Below the pieces are notes generated by a model. It saw nothing but the letters and a program-made list of their open reading frames with translations, was not told the origin of the DNA and did no database searches. Positions 34,229-43,354 of a stretch of DNA of 64,000 nucleotides are shown here, one piece after another. The translations under genes were made by a program, and so were the position numbers. Origin of the DNA: RI-43 sp033764725 (GTDB lineage Bacteria > Pseudomonadota > Alphaproteobacteria > Caulobacterales > Aquidulcibacteraceae); the NCBI GenBank assembly GCA_033764725.1, contig JANRIR010000084.1, forward strand, positions 62,001 through 126,000, given 5' to 3'. The stretch's first letter is position 1; each line of letters begins with the position of its first letter.

Positions 34229-35598
34229 TGACGCAAGCCTCCAAGCAAACCGATCCGCCGTTCTGGCGCGTGGCGCTGTTTGCGCTGCCGGGCGCGCCGC
34301 TGCTGGCGTTGTCGGTGCCGCCGATCGTGTTTCTGCCGCGCTATTACGCGACGGAGCTTGGCGTCGAGGAAGGCGTCGTCGGCCTGGTGTTCCTCGCGGC
34401 GCGCCTGTTCGACGTGATCGTCAATCCGACGATCGGCACGCTGCAGGATCGCACGCGCACGCCGTTCGGGCGCCGTCGCGTTTGGCTGGTTGCGGCGACG
34501 CCCTTGCTGATGGCGATCGTGTGGTTCGCCTTCATCGGCATGCCGCCGGGCGTCGGCGCCATTTTCGTCGGGCTGACGGTGATGAGCCTCTACATCACCT
34601 TCGCCGGCGCGATGATCGCGCATCTCGGCTGGGCCGGCGAATGCGCGCCGACCTATCATGGCCGCACGCGCGTGCTCGGCGTCATCCAGATCGCGTCTGC
34701 GCTGGGCCAAGTGGCGATGATGGCGACGCCCGCCGTCGTGCAGATGACGAACATGGGCGATTTCGCCGACGGCGTGCACCTCATGGGCTGGATGGTGATC
34801 ATCGCGCTGCCTATCTGCGTCGCGATCGCGGTGTGGGCGATGCCGGAAACCATCGCTACGACCGCCGCGACTACGGAATCGGGCTTCGCCGCCAGCATCC
34901 GCGCGCTGTTCGCCAGCGCCGTGCTGCGCCGCGTGCTCGTGCCGGACCTTTTGATCGGCATTGTGCAAGGCATGGCCGGCACGCTGTTCCTGTTCTACGC
35001 CGACGCCGTGTTGAACATAGAACGCGAAGCGACCTCGCTCTTGTTCGTCTATTTCTTTTCAGGACTCGTCGCCATTCCCTTCTGGGTATGGCTCGGCCGC
35101 CGCATCGGCAAACATACCGCGCTCGCCTGGTCTTGCGTGCTCTGGGCGTCGGCGTTCGCCGTCTTCCCGATCGTGCCGCCGAATGCGCCGGAGATCCTCG
35201 CGATCGGCATGCTGGTCGCGGGATTTCCCTCCACGGCCGGCACGCTGCTCGTGCGCTCCATGATGGCTGACGCGGTGGACGATGACGAAGCGCGCACCGG
35301 CGAACAGCGCTCGGGCCTGTATTTCGGGCTGCTCTTGACGACCAGCAAGGTCGGCCTGGCGTTCGGGCCGGCCAGCCTCGCCTTGCTGTCGCTGTTCGGC
35401 TTCAATTCCGATCCCGGCGTGGAGAATTCCCCGCTCGCCTTGGCGGCGCTGACCTGGCTCTATTGCGGCACGCCGGCGCTGCTGATGGCGGTGACGTTTC
35501 TCTCCCTGAGAAACTATCCCCTGGACGAGAAGCGCCAGGGCGAATTGCGCGCGCAGATCGACGCGCGGCGTACGCAAGGCGCCGCCGCCGCGGATTAA
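34228..35598 (+). CDS. MFS transporter, GPH (glycoside-pentoside-hexuronide) type
   Basis: A 456-residue transporter with about 12 hydrophobic helices. The GPH-family mark is in the loop after helix 2, with DVIVNPTIGTLQDRTRTPFGRRR, where the Asp and the basic cluster are conserved in melibiose-type symporters. A second-half motif is RIGKHTALAWSCVLW. The ATG at 34228 overlaps the aldo/keto reductase stop. The sugar or glycoside carried is unknown. The stop codon overlaps the stop of the convergent mnmC gene within TTAA. Confidence 0.92.
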   Translation: MTQASKQTDPPFWRVALFALPGAPLLALSVPPIVFLPRYYATELGVEEGVVGLVFLAARLFDVIVNPTIGTLQDRTRTPFGRRRVWLVAATPLLMAIVWFAFIGMPPGVGAIFVGLTVMSLYITFAGAMIAHLGWAGECAPTYHGRTRVLGVIQIASALGQVAMMATPAVVQMTNMGDFADGVHLMGWMVIIALPICVAIAVWAMPETIATTAATTESGFAASIRALFASAVLRRVLVPDLLIGIVQGMAGTLFLFYADAVLNIEREATSLLFVYFFSGLVAIPFWVWLGRRIGKHTALAWSCVLWASAFAVFPIVPPNAPEILAIGMLVAGFPSTAGTLLVRSMMADAVDDDEARTGEQRSGLYFGLLLTTSKVGLAFGPASLALLSLFGFNSDPGVENSPLALAALTWLYCGTPALLMAVTFLSLRNYPLDEKRQGELRAQIDARRTQGAAAAD

Positions 35599-37490
35599 AG
35601 CCCGCGTTTGAGCGCGCGCGCCAAAAAGCGCGCCGGATGGATCGCATCGAGGCAAGCATTGGGCAAAGCTTGCGGCTCGCCGCAGAGTTCCGACGCCACG
35701 CGATCGGCCAGCAGCGGCGCCAGCGTGAAGCCGCGCGAGCCCAATCCGCCCAGCAGATAGAGCCCCTCATGCGCCGGCGCGGGCTCTGAAAGATCAAGCG
35801 CGCGGCCTTGCGCGAGACCCGCGAAGCGCGCGCGCCAGGCCGGCGCGTCGGGACACAAGCCGGCGATCGGCGCGCGATCGGGCGTCGTCGCGCGCACGCT
35901 TGCGCGCGACCGCAAGGCGGCGGGATCGATGCGCGTGGCGATATCGGGCGCCAGCGCTGCAAGCTGCGCAAGATTGCGCGCGCGGGCATCGCCATCCGGC
36001 GCGGGGCGATCGGTCAGCGCCGTGGGATCGTGCGTCGCGCCGAACAGGACGCCCTGGTCAAACGGCGCGGCATAGGCGCCGTCGGCGATCGCGCAGCGCA
36101 GCGGCGCGCCCTGCAAGGGCCCCCACTCGATCTGGCCGCGCACCGCCGCGAGCGGCAGGAAATCCGTTTGCGCGAATAGGGAAAGACCGGGGCCGTTGGC
36201 GAGGATCACGCGATCCGCGCTGGCCAAGGTTTCGCCGTCCGCACCGAGCAGGCGCCAGCGGCCGGCTTCGCGCGCAAGGCCCGTCACGTCAGCGTTGGCG
36301 ACGAGCGTTGCGCGGCCGCTCAAAGCCGCCAGCAGGCCCGCAGGATCGACGAGGCCGGCTTGCGGATGCAGCGCGCCCTCCGCCGCTGCGCGCAACGCCG
36401 CATCCGGCAGCGGCGGATCGCGCAGCAAATCCTTGAGCGCCGCGCGATCGTCGGCGCTTTGTGGCGTCTCCGTCACGCCGCACGCGTCCAGCACGCCCAG
36501 CTCACGATAAAGATCGAGCGCGTAGAGATAAGCGGCGCGATGTAGCGCCGCGTCCGGCGTGTCGCCGCGATCGAGCCGCGGCATCACCAGCGCGGCAGGA
36601 TTGCCGCTCGCGCCGTCGCCCAACGCAGATCCGCGCGTGACAAGCGTGGCGGCGACGCCGCGACGGGCGAGCGCATGCGCGAGCGCGGCCGCGGCGATGC
36701 CGCCGCCGATGATGACTGCATCGCGCCCGAGCGACGGCGCATAGGGATAAAGCGTGTGCGGGCGCGCTTGCGCCATCGCATCGCGCCGCGCCTCGAGCCG
36801 CTCGCGCTTGCGCCCGAAGCCCGGCTTGCGCGCGACCTTGAAACCCGCTTCGGCGAGCCCGCGCCGCACCGCGCCCGCGACGCTATAGGTCGCTACGGAA
36901 GCGTCCGGGACGGACAAATCTGCGACGCGGCGCAGCACCGGCGCGCTCCACATCTCCGGATTCAGCGCCGGCGAAAAGCCGTCGAGAAACCAGGCATCCA
37001 TCGCGCCGCGCAACCCGTCCAGCGCGCGCGCGGCGTCGGCCACGAGCACGGTAAGGCAGAAGCCGTCGTCATCGAACCACAGGCGGTGCGCGCCATAGGC
37101 CCGCACCGGCCAGCGCGCGATCAGCGCCGCAGAGAGCGCGGCGAGTTCCGGAAACGCGGCGTGCGCGCGCTGCGCGTCCTCGGCCCGCATCGGGGCATGT
37201 TCGATCGAGGTGAAATGCAGCACCGCGCCGGGATCGCGCGTGCGCCGCCACAGCGCCCAGGTCGCGAGCGCATTGAGGCCGGAGCCGAAACCCAATTCTC
37301 CGATTGCGAAACGATCACGCCCGCGCCACGCCGCGGGGAGATCGCAGCCGGCGAGAAACACCGCCTGCGTTTCCGCGAGGCCGCCATCGCGTGAGAAATA
37401 GACGTCGCCGCCCGCGCGAGGGGCTGCGCTTTCGCGCCCGTCAGGGGCGGACCACTCGAGATCCGGCAGCGGCGGCAGGCGTGGCGTCAC
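35595..37490 (-). CDS. mnmC: Bifunctional tRNA mnm5s2U34 methyltransferase/FAD oxidoreductase
   Basis: A 631-residue two-domain enzyme that completes mnm5s2U at the wobble position of tRNAs. The N-terminal part (MnmC2) is a SAM methyltransferase with GELGFGSGLNALATW and WFLDGFSPALNPEMW. The C-terminal part (MnmC1, from about residue 255) is an FAD oxidase with VIIGGGIAAAALA and ending GLGSRGFTLAPLLAD. The GTG at 37490 is the start. Full length, no sign of decay. It is convergent with the GPH transporter gene, the stops sharing TTAA. Confidence 0.95.
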   Translation of the reverse strand: MTPRLPPLPDLEWSAPDGRESAAPRAGGDVYFSRDGGLAETQAVFLAGCDLPAAWRGRDRFAIGELGFGSGLNALATWALWRRTRDPGAVLHFTSIEHAPMRAEDAQRAHAAFPELAALSAALIARWPVRAYGAHRLWFDDDGFCLTVLVADAARALDGLRGAMDAWFLDGFSPALNPEMWSAPVLRRVADLSVPDASVATYSVAGAVRRGLAEAGFKVARKPGFGRKRERLEARRDAMAQARPHTLYPYAPSLGRDAVIIGGGIAAAALAHALARRGVAATLVTRGSALGDGASGNPAALVMPRLDRGDTPDAALHRAAYLYALDLYRELGVLDACGVTETPQSADDRAALKDLLRDPPLPDAALRAAAEGALHPQAGLVDPAGLLAALSGRATLVANADVTGLAREAGRWRLLGADGETLASADRVILANGPGLSLFAQTDFLPLAAVRGQIEWGPLQGAPLRCAIADGAYAAPFDQGVLFGATHDPTALTDRPAPDGDARARNLAQLAALAPDIATRIDPAALRSRASVRATTPDRAPIAGLCPDAPAWRARFAGLAQGRALDLSEPAPAHEGLYLLGGLGSRGFTLAPLLADRVASELCGEPQALPNACLDAIHPARFLARALKRGL

Positions 37491-37520
37491 GCGACCAAAG
37501 CGCAGACGCGGCCGCGAAGT

Positions 37521-37844
37521 TCAACCGCCTGCGCGCACGCGCCGCACCCGCGCCCCGCACAAATTCGACACCATGCCCGAGACGCCCGCGCGCTGCATGG
37601 CGTCGGCCGCCTTGCGCATGTCCCAGTTCGGGACGCGCAGGACGCGTTCCTCGGCGACTGCGGTCTTCAGGCGTTTTGCAGAGTGTTCGAGATGCGCGAC
37701 CGACCCAGACCGGTCGACCACTTGTGCTTTCTTGCCGTCCTTGGCCGCCGCTTTGAGCCGCCGGCGCCGCGCCAAGGGCGGCTCCACGAATGCGTCCTCG
37801 ATCATGTCGTAGGCGCGCGTATGCCATGTCCGCGATCGTCTCAT
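37521..37844 (-). CDS. Basic 107-residue protein of unknown function
   Basis: Starts at ATG 37844 after GGAGAGG, a convincing ribosome site. The product is strongly basic, with an Arg/Lys cluster at residues 26-41 (RRRRLKAAAKDGKK) and a helical segment near residues 66-90. No family recognised. The C terminus has a lone Cys followed by an Arg-rich tail. It sits in the gap between the divergent mnmC and ychF genes on the mnmC strand, 30 bases before the mnmC start, so the two may share a transcript. Confidence 0.55.
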   Translation of the reverse strand: MRRSRTWHTRAYDMIEDAFVEPPLARRRRLKAAAKDGKKAQVVDRSGSVAHLEHSAKRLKTAVAEERVLRVPNWDMRKAADAMQRAGVSGMVSNLCGARVRRVRAGG

Positions 37845-38012
37845 GCCGCCTCTCCGGGTTGCATCAAGACCCCACTCGCCTTGTGGATACATGTGTTCGC
37901 AGTCGCCGCCAAGCGGGGCGCGCCGTTTGACGCCCGCGCTGCGCCTCACGTAAAGCAGCGCCGGTTTTTTTCCGGCGCGCGCAGCGCCACGACGATGCGG
38001 TCTGGAGCGATC

Positions 38013-39110
38013 ATGGGGTTCAAGTGCGGCATCGTCGGGCTGCCGAATGTCGGCAAATCGACGCTTTTCAACGCGCTCACGCGCACCGCTGCGGCGCAGG
38101 CGGCGAATTATCCGTTCTGCACGATCGAGCCGAATGTCGGGGACGTGGCGATGCCCGAGCCGCGCCTGAAGGCGCTGGCCGAGATCGCCAAATCGAAGGA
38201 AATCATTCCGACGCGGATGAATTTCGTCGACATCGCGGGGCTGGTGCGCGGCGCGTCGAAAGGCGAAGGCCTCGGCAACGCCTTTCTCGCCAATATTCGC
38301 GAGACCGATGCGATCGTCTATGTGCTGCGCTGCTTCGAGAACGACGACGTGACGCACGTCGAAGGCCGCGTCGATCCCATCGCCGATCTCGAAACCGTCG
38401 AAACGGAATTGATGCTCGCCGATCTGGAGAGCCTGGAGAAACGCGTCGCCAATCTCGAGAAGAAGGCCAAGGGCGGCGACAAGGACGCAAAGCTCACGCT
38501 CGATCTCGTGCTGCGCGCGAAAGCGCTGTTGGAGGACGGCAAGCCAGCGCGCCTCACGGCGATCGCGGCTGAGGAACGCAAGGCGTTCGACATGCTGCAA
38601 TTGCTGACCGCCAAGCCGGTGATGTTCGTGTGCAATGTCGACGAGGGCGCCGCAGCGACCGGCAACGCCCACAGCGCCCGCGTCGCGGCGCGCGCGGCGC
38701 AAGAAGGCGCCGCATGCGTGGTGATCTGCGCGCAGATGGAGGCCGAACTCGCTGCGCTCGACGAGGCCGAACAGGCCGAGTATCTCGCCGCCGCGGGCCT
38801 CGACGAACCGGGCCTCACCAAACTCATCCATGCCGGCTACGATCTGCTCGGCCTGCAGACCTATTTCACCGTCGGCCCCAAGGAAGCGCGCGCCTGGACC
38901 ATCCACAAAGGCGACACCGCCCCGCAGGCCGCCGGCGTGATCCATACGGATTTCGAGAAGGGCTTCATCCGCGCCGAAACCATCGCCTATGAGGACTTCG
39001 TTCACTACAAGGGCGAACAGGGCGCCAAGGAAGCCGGCAAGATGCGCCTTGAAGGCAAAGACTATATCGTGCGCGACGGCGACGTGATGCATTTCCGCTT
39101 CAGCGGCTAA
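38013..39110 (+). CDS. ychF: Redox-regulated ATPase YchF (Obg-like)
   Basis: A 365-residue Obg-family P-loop protein that prefers ATP and associates with ribosomes. The P loop GLPNVGKST is at 9-17, the G3 motif is FVDIAGLV, and the G4 position has NVDE instead of NKxD, which fits ATP preference. A C-terminal TGS-like domain ends HFRFSG. The ATG at 38013 follows GGAGCG. It is convergent with the retropepsin-like gene across a double-hairpin element. Confidence 0.96.
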   Translation: MGFKCGIVGLPNVGKSTLFNALTRTAAAQAANYPFCTIEPNVGDVAMPEPRLKALAEIAKSKEIIPTRMNFVDIAGLVRGASKGEGLGNAFLANIRETDAIVYVLRCFENDDVTHVEGRVDPIADLETVETELMLADLESLEKRVANLEKKAKGGDKDAKLTLDLVLRAKALLEDGKPARLTAIAAEERKAFDMLQLLTAKPVMFVCNVDEGAAATGNAHSARVAARAAQEGAACVVICAQMEAELAALDEAEQAEYLAAAGLDEPGLTKLIHAGYDLLGLQTYFTVGPKEARAWTIHKGDTAPQAAGVIHTDFEKGFIRAETIAYEDFVHYKGEQGAKEAGKMRLEGKDYIVRDGDVMHFRFSG

Positions 39111-39130
39111 ACTTGACCGTCGGACGGCGG

Positions 39131-39252
39131 AAAAGCCGCGTCGCCCCCAACCCCCGGCTTCGCCGGGTACTTCCCCCGCAAGCGGGGGAAGAAAGGCTTT
39201 GTTGCTCCCCCGTTTACGGGGGAGCTGGCCGCGAAGCGGACTGAGGGGGCGC
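39131..39252. repeat. GC-rich double-hairpin palindrome between ychF and protease gene
   Basis: Left half: CCCCCGGCTTCGCCGGG hairpin, then TTCCCCCGCAAGCGGGGGAA hairpin. Right half: CTCCCCCGTTTACGGGGGAG hairpin, then GGCCGCGAAGCGGACTGAGGGGGC. The plan matches the elements at 24489 and 41411, but the left outer arm has diverged. It lies between convergent genes. Confidence 0.8.
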
Positions 39253-39269
39253 CGCGTCGCGCAATCGCT

Positions 39270-40220
39270 TCACCGCGGCCGGAAATAAATCTGCGAGGCG
39301 CCGTAATCGATCGCCAGCGCGCCGCAGGTGGACAGCACATCCATGCCGAGCAGCAGCGTCGGCTCCTCGCGCAGGCGCCAGACGTCGAACACGTGCAGGT
39401 CGGCGATGAGGGCTGGAAACGCGGTCGCGCTGATGTCGCCCAGGCGCATGCGCTGCACCACGAGCGCTTCGGTGATGAAGATGTTCGGCCCGAACGCGGC
39501 GCCCACCACCTGGTGGCGCTCCACCGTGGTCTGGCGCACCTGCGCCAAAGCGCGGGTGAACATCGTGTTGCCGAAACTGTGGCTGGCGCCGGTGTCGATG
39601 ATGACATTGACGCGCACGCCGTCGATCGCCGCACGCGTCACCACCAATTGGCCGAGCCGCACGCGCGCGGGCACGCCCGTCCACTCGCGACCCGGCGGGC
39701 GGCGTGAGGCGCGCGCGATCTGCATGCGCCGTCGCTCGAAATCGATCGTCAGGCGTCGGCGCGCCATCGCCTCCACGCCGAGCACGCCCGCCATCCCGGC
39801 GACGACGTCGCCCTCCAGCACCGGCACATCGATGCCGGCGACGTCGACGGCGCCGCTTTCCAGCCGCTCCAGACGCGCCATCGGCGCCTCGACGACGCCG
39901 CCCAGGCCGTGCACGCGGCTGCGCCCGACGATCGGCAGATTGAGACGCTGCGCCAGTCGCGGCGACACCGCGCTGCGATTGGCGCCGGTGTCCACGAAGA
40001 ATCGATAAGGCCCGGCGCCGTTGATGAACACCGGCGCCGTCACGCGGCCCATCTCGTCCACGCCGGTTTGCGTTTCGACCACGATCTCGAGATCGGGCCC
40101 AGGCTCCAGGGGCGGCGGCGGGGCGTCTTCCGACGTCTGCGCGCGCGCCGGCGCGGCGAGCGCTGCGCCGATCAGCCCCTGCAGGACCATGGCGCGCGTG
40201 GGATGCCTCGAAGACCACAT
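39270..40220 (-). CDS. Exported retropepsin-like protein with two aspartic protease domains
   Basis: A 316-residue protein with a signal peptide ending APARAQ, so it acts outside the cytoplasm. Residues 60-170 and 185-310 are two copies of a retroviral-type aspartic protease domain; the active-site triads are D77-T-G-A and D209-T-G-A-S. The second copy keeps the hydrophobic-Gly-Met-Asp motif (LLLGMDVL), while the first has LGVE instead of G-x-D. Usual bacterial retropepsins have one domain and work as dimers; here both halves are in one chain, as in pepsin. Start uncertain (40220 or 40190). Substrate unknown. Confidence 0.88.
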   Translation of the reverse strand: MWSSRHPTRAMVLQGLIGAALAAPARAQTSEDAPPPPLEPGPDLEIVVETQTGVDEMGRVTAPVFINGAGPYRFFVDTGANRSAVSPRLAQRLNLPIVGRSRVHGLGGVVEAPMARLERLESGAVDVAGIDVPVLEGDVVAGMAGVLGVEAMARRRLTIDFERRRMQIARASRRPPGREWTGVPARVRLGQLVVTRAAIDGVRVNVIIDTGASHSFGNTMFTRALAQVRQTTVERHQVVGAAFGPNIFITEALVVQRMRLGDISATAFPALIADLHVFDVWRLREEPTLLLGMDVLSTCGALAIDYGASQIYFRPR

Positions 40221-40342
40221 GAGACGGAAGCTAGTGCGCGGCCCCGCCGCCCGTCCATGCCTGTTCATCGCGCGCCGGCGGCGCTATGCAGCGTCGCAGC
40301 GCGGCGCAGCGACGCATGCGCCAAACCGGGGAGGAGCGCTGC

Positions 40343-40999
40343 GTGCAGGTCGTCGTCACCAATCCCAAGGACGGTTTCGCGTTGACGGCCTATCGCGCGT
40401 CCGCGGCGGGCATGCGGCGCGGCGGCGTCGTGGTCGCGCAAGAGATTTTCGGCGTCACCGATCACATTCGCGCGATCTGCGACGACTTCGCCGCGCACGG
40501 CTATGACGCGATTGCGCCGTCGCTGTTCGACCGCGTGGCGCCGGGCTTTCACGCCGCCCATGACGCAGCCGGCATCCAAAGCGGGCTCGCCGCCGTGCAG
40601 GCCTCGCCCTGGGAGCAGGTCGCCGGCGACGTGCAGGCCTGCCTCGATGCGCTCGACGGGCCGCGCTATGTGACCGGCTTCTGCTATGGCGGCGCCGTCG
40701 CGTGGCTGGCGGCGGCGCGCTGCACGAGCGTGGCGGCGGCGAGCGGATTTTACGGCCGGCTAATCAACGCCTTGATCGCCGAACGGCCAAAGGCGCCGAT
40801 GATCCTGCATTATGGCGAGCGCGACGCCGGCATTCCGCTGAGCGAGGTCGACAAGGTCCGCGAGGCCCACCCGGACGTGACGATCCACCTTTATCCTGCG
40901 GGCCACGGCTTCTGCCGCGCCGGCAGCGCAGACCATCATCCCGAAAGCGCCGCCCTTGCATTGCAGCGCACGCGCGACCACTTCGCAGCGCATAGCTAG
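40343..40999 (+). CDS. Dienelactone hydrolase family protein
   Basis: A 218-residue alpha/beta hydrolase starting with GTG 40343 after GGGAGGAGC. The active-site triad of the family is Cys in GFCYGG, Asp in GERDAGIP and His in AGHGFC, with the ion-paired Glu in AQEIFGV. These enzymes open dienelactones from chlorocatechol degradation, but many homologues have other or unknown ester substrates. It lies 12 bases before a VOC-fold gene, which may be co-transcribed. Confidence 0.92.
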   Translation: MQVVVTNPKDGFALTAYRASAAGMRRGGVVVAQEIFGVTDHIRAICDDFAAHGYDAIAPSLFDRVAPGFHAAHDAAGIQSGLAAVQASPWEQVAGDVQACLDALDGPRYVTGFCYGGAVAWLAAARCTSVAAASGFYGRLINALIAERPKAPMILHYGERDAGIPLSEVDKVREAHPDVTIHLYPAGHGFCRAGSADHHPESAALALQRTRDHFAAHS

Positions 41000-41011
41000 G
41001 AGCGACGCCGC

Positions 41012-41407
41012 ATGGCCATCGATCACGTATCCGTCGGCGTCACCAATATGGCGCGCTCGAAGGCGTTCTACGATGCGGCGCTCGCGCCGCTCGGCATGCG
41101 CCCGATCATGCCGGTGGAGATCAACGGGAAGCTCGTCGGCGTCGGCTACGGCGAAACATTTCCCAGTTTCTGGATCCAATTGCCGATCAACGGCCAACCC
41201 GCTTCGATGGGCAATGGCGTGCACATCGCCTTCACCGCGCCATCGCGTGCGGCGGTCGATGCGTTCTATCTCGCAGCGATCGAGCAAGGCGGCGCCGATG
41301 ACGGCCAGCCCGGCCTGCGCACGGAATATCATCCCGACTATTACGGCGCCTTCGTCCGCGACCCCGACCGCAACAAGGTCGAGGCCTGCGCGCACGGCAA
41401 GGATTAG
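41012..41407 (+). CDS. VOC-family (glyoxalase/dioxygenase superfamily) protein
   Basis: A 131-residue vicinal-oxygen-chelate protein with the two-fold repeat of beta-alpha-beta-beta-beta units: IDHVSVGVTNMARSKAFYDAAL in the first and HIAFTAPSRAAVDAFYLAAI in the second, ending in GAFVRDPDRNKVEA. Metal ligands are probably H4 and the His and Glu in the second unit. The ribosome site AGGAGCGACGC fits ATG 41012. Function not decidable. Confidence 0.9.
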   Translation: MAIDHVSVGVTNMARSKAFYDAALAPLGMRPIMPVEINGKLVGVGYGETFPSFWIQLPINGQPASMGNGVHIAFTAPSRAAVDAFYLAAIEQGGADDGQPGLRTEYHPDYYGAFVRDPDRNKVEACAHGKD

Positions 41408-41410
41408 CGC

Positions 41411-41534
41411 CGCCCCCTCCGACCGCTTCGCGGCCACCTCCCCCGCAAGCGGGGGAGGAAAGCATGAGCAACGAGGGCGGCGTTTTCCTCCCCCGCTTGC
41501 GGGGGAGGTGTCGCCGAAGGCGACGGAGGGGGCG
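41411..41534. repeat. GC-rich double-hairpin palindrome between VOC gene and fliJ
   Basis: The right arm GGGGGAGGTGTCGCCGAAGG continuing to CGACGGAGGGGGCG is the same as in the 24489-24614 element. The left arm CGCCCCCTCCGACCGCTTCG continuing to CACCTCCCCCGC is its near inverse. Inner hairpins CCCCCGCAAGCGGGGG and CCCCCGCTTGCGGGGG are perfect. It lies between the convergent VOC and fliJ genes. Confidence 0.85.
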
Positions 41535-41551
41535 CGCCCCGCCTGCCGTCG

Positions 41552-41965
41552 TCACACACCGCGCGCGGCGCGGATGATGGCGGTTTCATCCAAGGCGGCG
41601 GCGTCGCGCTTGTTGGTCTCGATCATGCGCCGTTCGGCACGCCAATCAGCGAGCGTCTCGACCTTCTTCAGCTCGACATAGGCCGCCTCGAGCAACGCGC
41701 GCACATGCGCGGCCTCCTGCTCGCAGCGCGACACATCGCCTTGCAGCGCGCGGCGATCGTCCATCACCGCGCGCGCATAGCCGCCATAGGCGGCGCCGGC
41801 GAGCGCGTGACGTGCGGCCAGCGCCTGTTCCGCCGCAACAGTTTCATCGAGCGCGACGACGCGCGCGAGGGCTGCGGCGCGCTGGGTTTCGAGATCGGCG
41901 AGCACGCGCGTGAGGTCGTCGACTTCGCGTTTCGCCAATCGGATCAGCGTTTGCAGCGTGTTCAT
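41552..41965 (-). CDS. fliJ: Flagellar export protein FliJ
   Basis: A 137-residue, almost wholly coiled-coil protein with no Pro in the long helices. FliJ acts as a stalk-like rod inside the FliI hexamer and helps deliver chaperone-substrate complexes to the flagellar export gate. FliJ sequences are poorly conserved, so the call rests on the helical hairpin pattern, the length and the place 3 bases after fliI on the same strand. It ends next to a double-hairpin element. Confidence 0.85.
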   Translation of the reverse strand: MNTLQTLIRLAKREVDDLTRVLADLETQRAAALARVVALDETVAAEQALAARHALAGAAYGGYARAVMDDRRALQGDVSRCEQEAAHVRALLEAAYVELKKVETLADWRAERRMIETNKRDAAALDETAIIRAARGV

Positions 41966-41968
41966 GGC

Positions 41969-43315
41969 CTAGCCTTCCCCCTGCAGCGCACGCGCCAGCG
42001 ATGCGAAGCTTTCTTCAATCGTCGCGCGCTCTTCGCGCGCTTGACTCAACACTGCTTCGAGCGGCGCGCGCAAGCGGATCGCTTCGTCGAGCTCCGCATC
42101 GGAGCCGTGGCGATAGGCGCCGATGCGGATCAGCTCTTCCATGTTCGCGTAAAGGCTCATCAGCGCCCGCGCCTTGGCGACGAGCGCGTTCTGCTGCGGC
42201 GTATGGCACATCGGCATCAACCGCGAGATTGATTTCAACACATGGATAGCGGGATAGCGGCCGCGTTCGGCGATGGCGCGATCGAGCACGACATGGCCGT
42301 CGAGAATGCCGCGTACGGCGTCGGCGATCGGTTCGTTGTGGTCGTCACCGTCGACAAGCACGGTGAACAGGCCGGTGATGGCGCCATGCCCTTCGTGCGC
42401 CGATCCCGGCCCGGCGCGCTCAAGAAGCTTCGGCAGTTCGGAAAACACCGACGGCGTGTAGCCCTTCGTCGTCGGCGGTTCGCCCGCGGCGAGACCGATC
42501 TCGCGCACCGCCATGGCGAAGCGCGTGACGCTGTCGAGCAGCAGCAGAACCTGCTTGCCCTCGTCGCGAAAATGCTCGGCGATGGCGCACGCCATGTGCG
42601 GCGCGAGCCGGCGCTTTGCGGCGGGCTCGTCGGAGGTGGCGACCACCACGACGCTGCGCGCGCGCCCCTCCTCGCCCAGCGTGTCCTCGAGAAACTCCTT
42701 CACCTCGCGGCCGCGTTCGCCGATCAGGCCGATGACGATGACGTCCGCCGCCGCATTGCGCGCGAGCATCGACAACAGCACGGATTTGCCGACGCCGGAG
42801 CCGGCGAACACGCCCATGCGCTGGCCGCGGCACACCGCGGCGAAAATGTTCAACGCGCGCACGCCGAGATCGAGCCGTTCGCCGACGCGCGCGCGCCCAT
42901 GCGCGGCGAGCGGCGCCGCCCGCACCGGCCGCGCCATCGCGCCTTGCGCCATAGGTCCCAAGCCGTCGATGGGCTCGCCGAACGCATCGACCACGCGCCC
43001 CATCCACGCCGCGCTGGGCCGCACGCTTGGGGCGGCCCCGATCAGGCGCACGCGCGCGCCCGGGCGCAGCGTGTCGGTCGCATCGAACGGCGTCATCACG
43101 GCGCGATCGCCCTTGAAGCCGACGATCTCGGCGCGCACGGGATGCGCCGCCTCGATCACCGCGCGCGCGCCAAGCGCCAACGCCTCCACCGGCCCCGACG
43201 CCTCGATCGACAAACCGTTGAGACCCGTCACGCGCCCGAAGAAGCGGCGCGGTTCGATAGCGGCGATCTCTTGCGCGAGGCGCGCGAGCGGGCGGTCGTC
43301 TGGATCAGCGTGCAC
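41969..43315 (-). CDS. fliI: Flagellum-specific ATPase FliI
   Basis: A 448-residue ATPase of the flagellar type III export apparatus, related to F1 beta subunits. Walker A GSGVGKS is at 172-178, Walker B is in VLLLLDSVTRFAMA near residue 255, and the glutamate in GLIGERGREV is in place. The C terminus with IRLRAPLEAVL is normal. The GTG start at 43315 has no strong ribosome site. fliJ follows after 3 bases. Divergent from ctrA; a CtrA-like box lies 25 bases upstream of the start, fitting early flagellar genes. Confidence 0.96.
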   Translation of the reverse strand: MHADPDDRPLARLAQEIAAIEPRRFFGRVTGLNGLSIEASGPVEALALGARAVIEAAHPVRAEIVGFKGDRAVMTPFDATDTLRPGARVRLIGAAPSVRPSAAWMGRVVDAFGEPIDGLGPMAQGAMARPVRAAPLAAHGRARVGERLDLGVRALNIFAAVCRGQRMGVFAGSGVGKSVLLSMLARNAAADVIVIGLIGERGREVKEFLEDTLGEEGRARSVVVVATSDEPAAKRRLAPHMACAIAEHFRDEGKQVLLLLDSVTRFAMAVREIGLAAGEPPTTKGYTPSVFSELPKLLERAGPGSAHEGHGAITGLFTVLVDGDDHNEPIADAVRGILDGHVVLDRAIAERGRYPAIHVLKSISRLMPMCHTPQQNALVAKARALMSLYANMEELIRIGAYRHGSDAELDEAIRLRAPLEAVLSQAREERATIEESFASLARALQGEG

Positions 43316-43339
43316 GTCCGCAGCGATGCGGCGAAGCTC

Positions 43340-43354
43340 TTAGCAAAGCGTTAG
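43340..43354. promoter_or_regulatory. Possible CtrA-binding box upstream of fliI
   Basis: TTAG, seven bases (CAAAGCG), TTAG, followed by CCAT. The spacing equals the CtrA consensus TTAA-N7-TTAA, and the second half with flank (TTAGCCAT) is one base from TTAACCAT. It lies 25 bases upstream of the fliI start codon. Confidence 0.4.
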
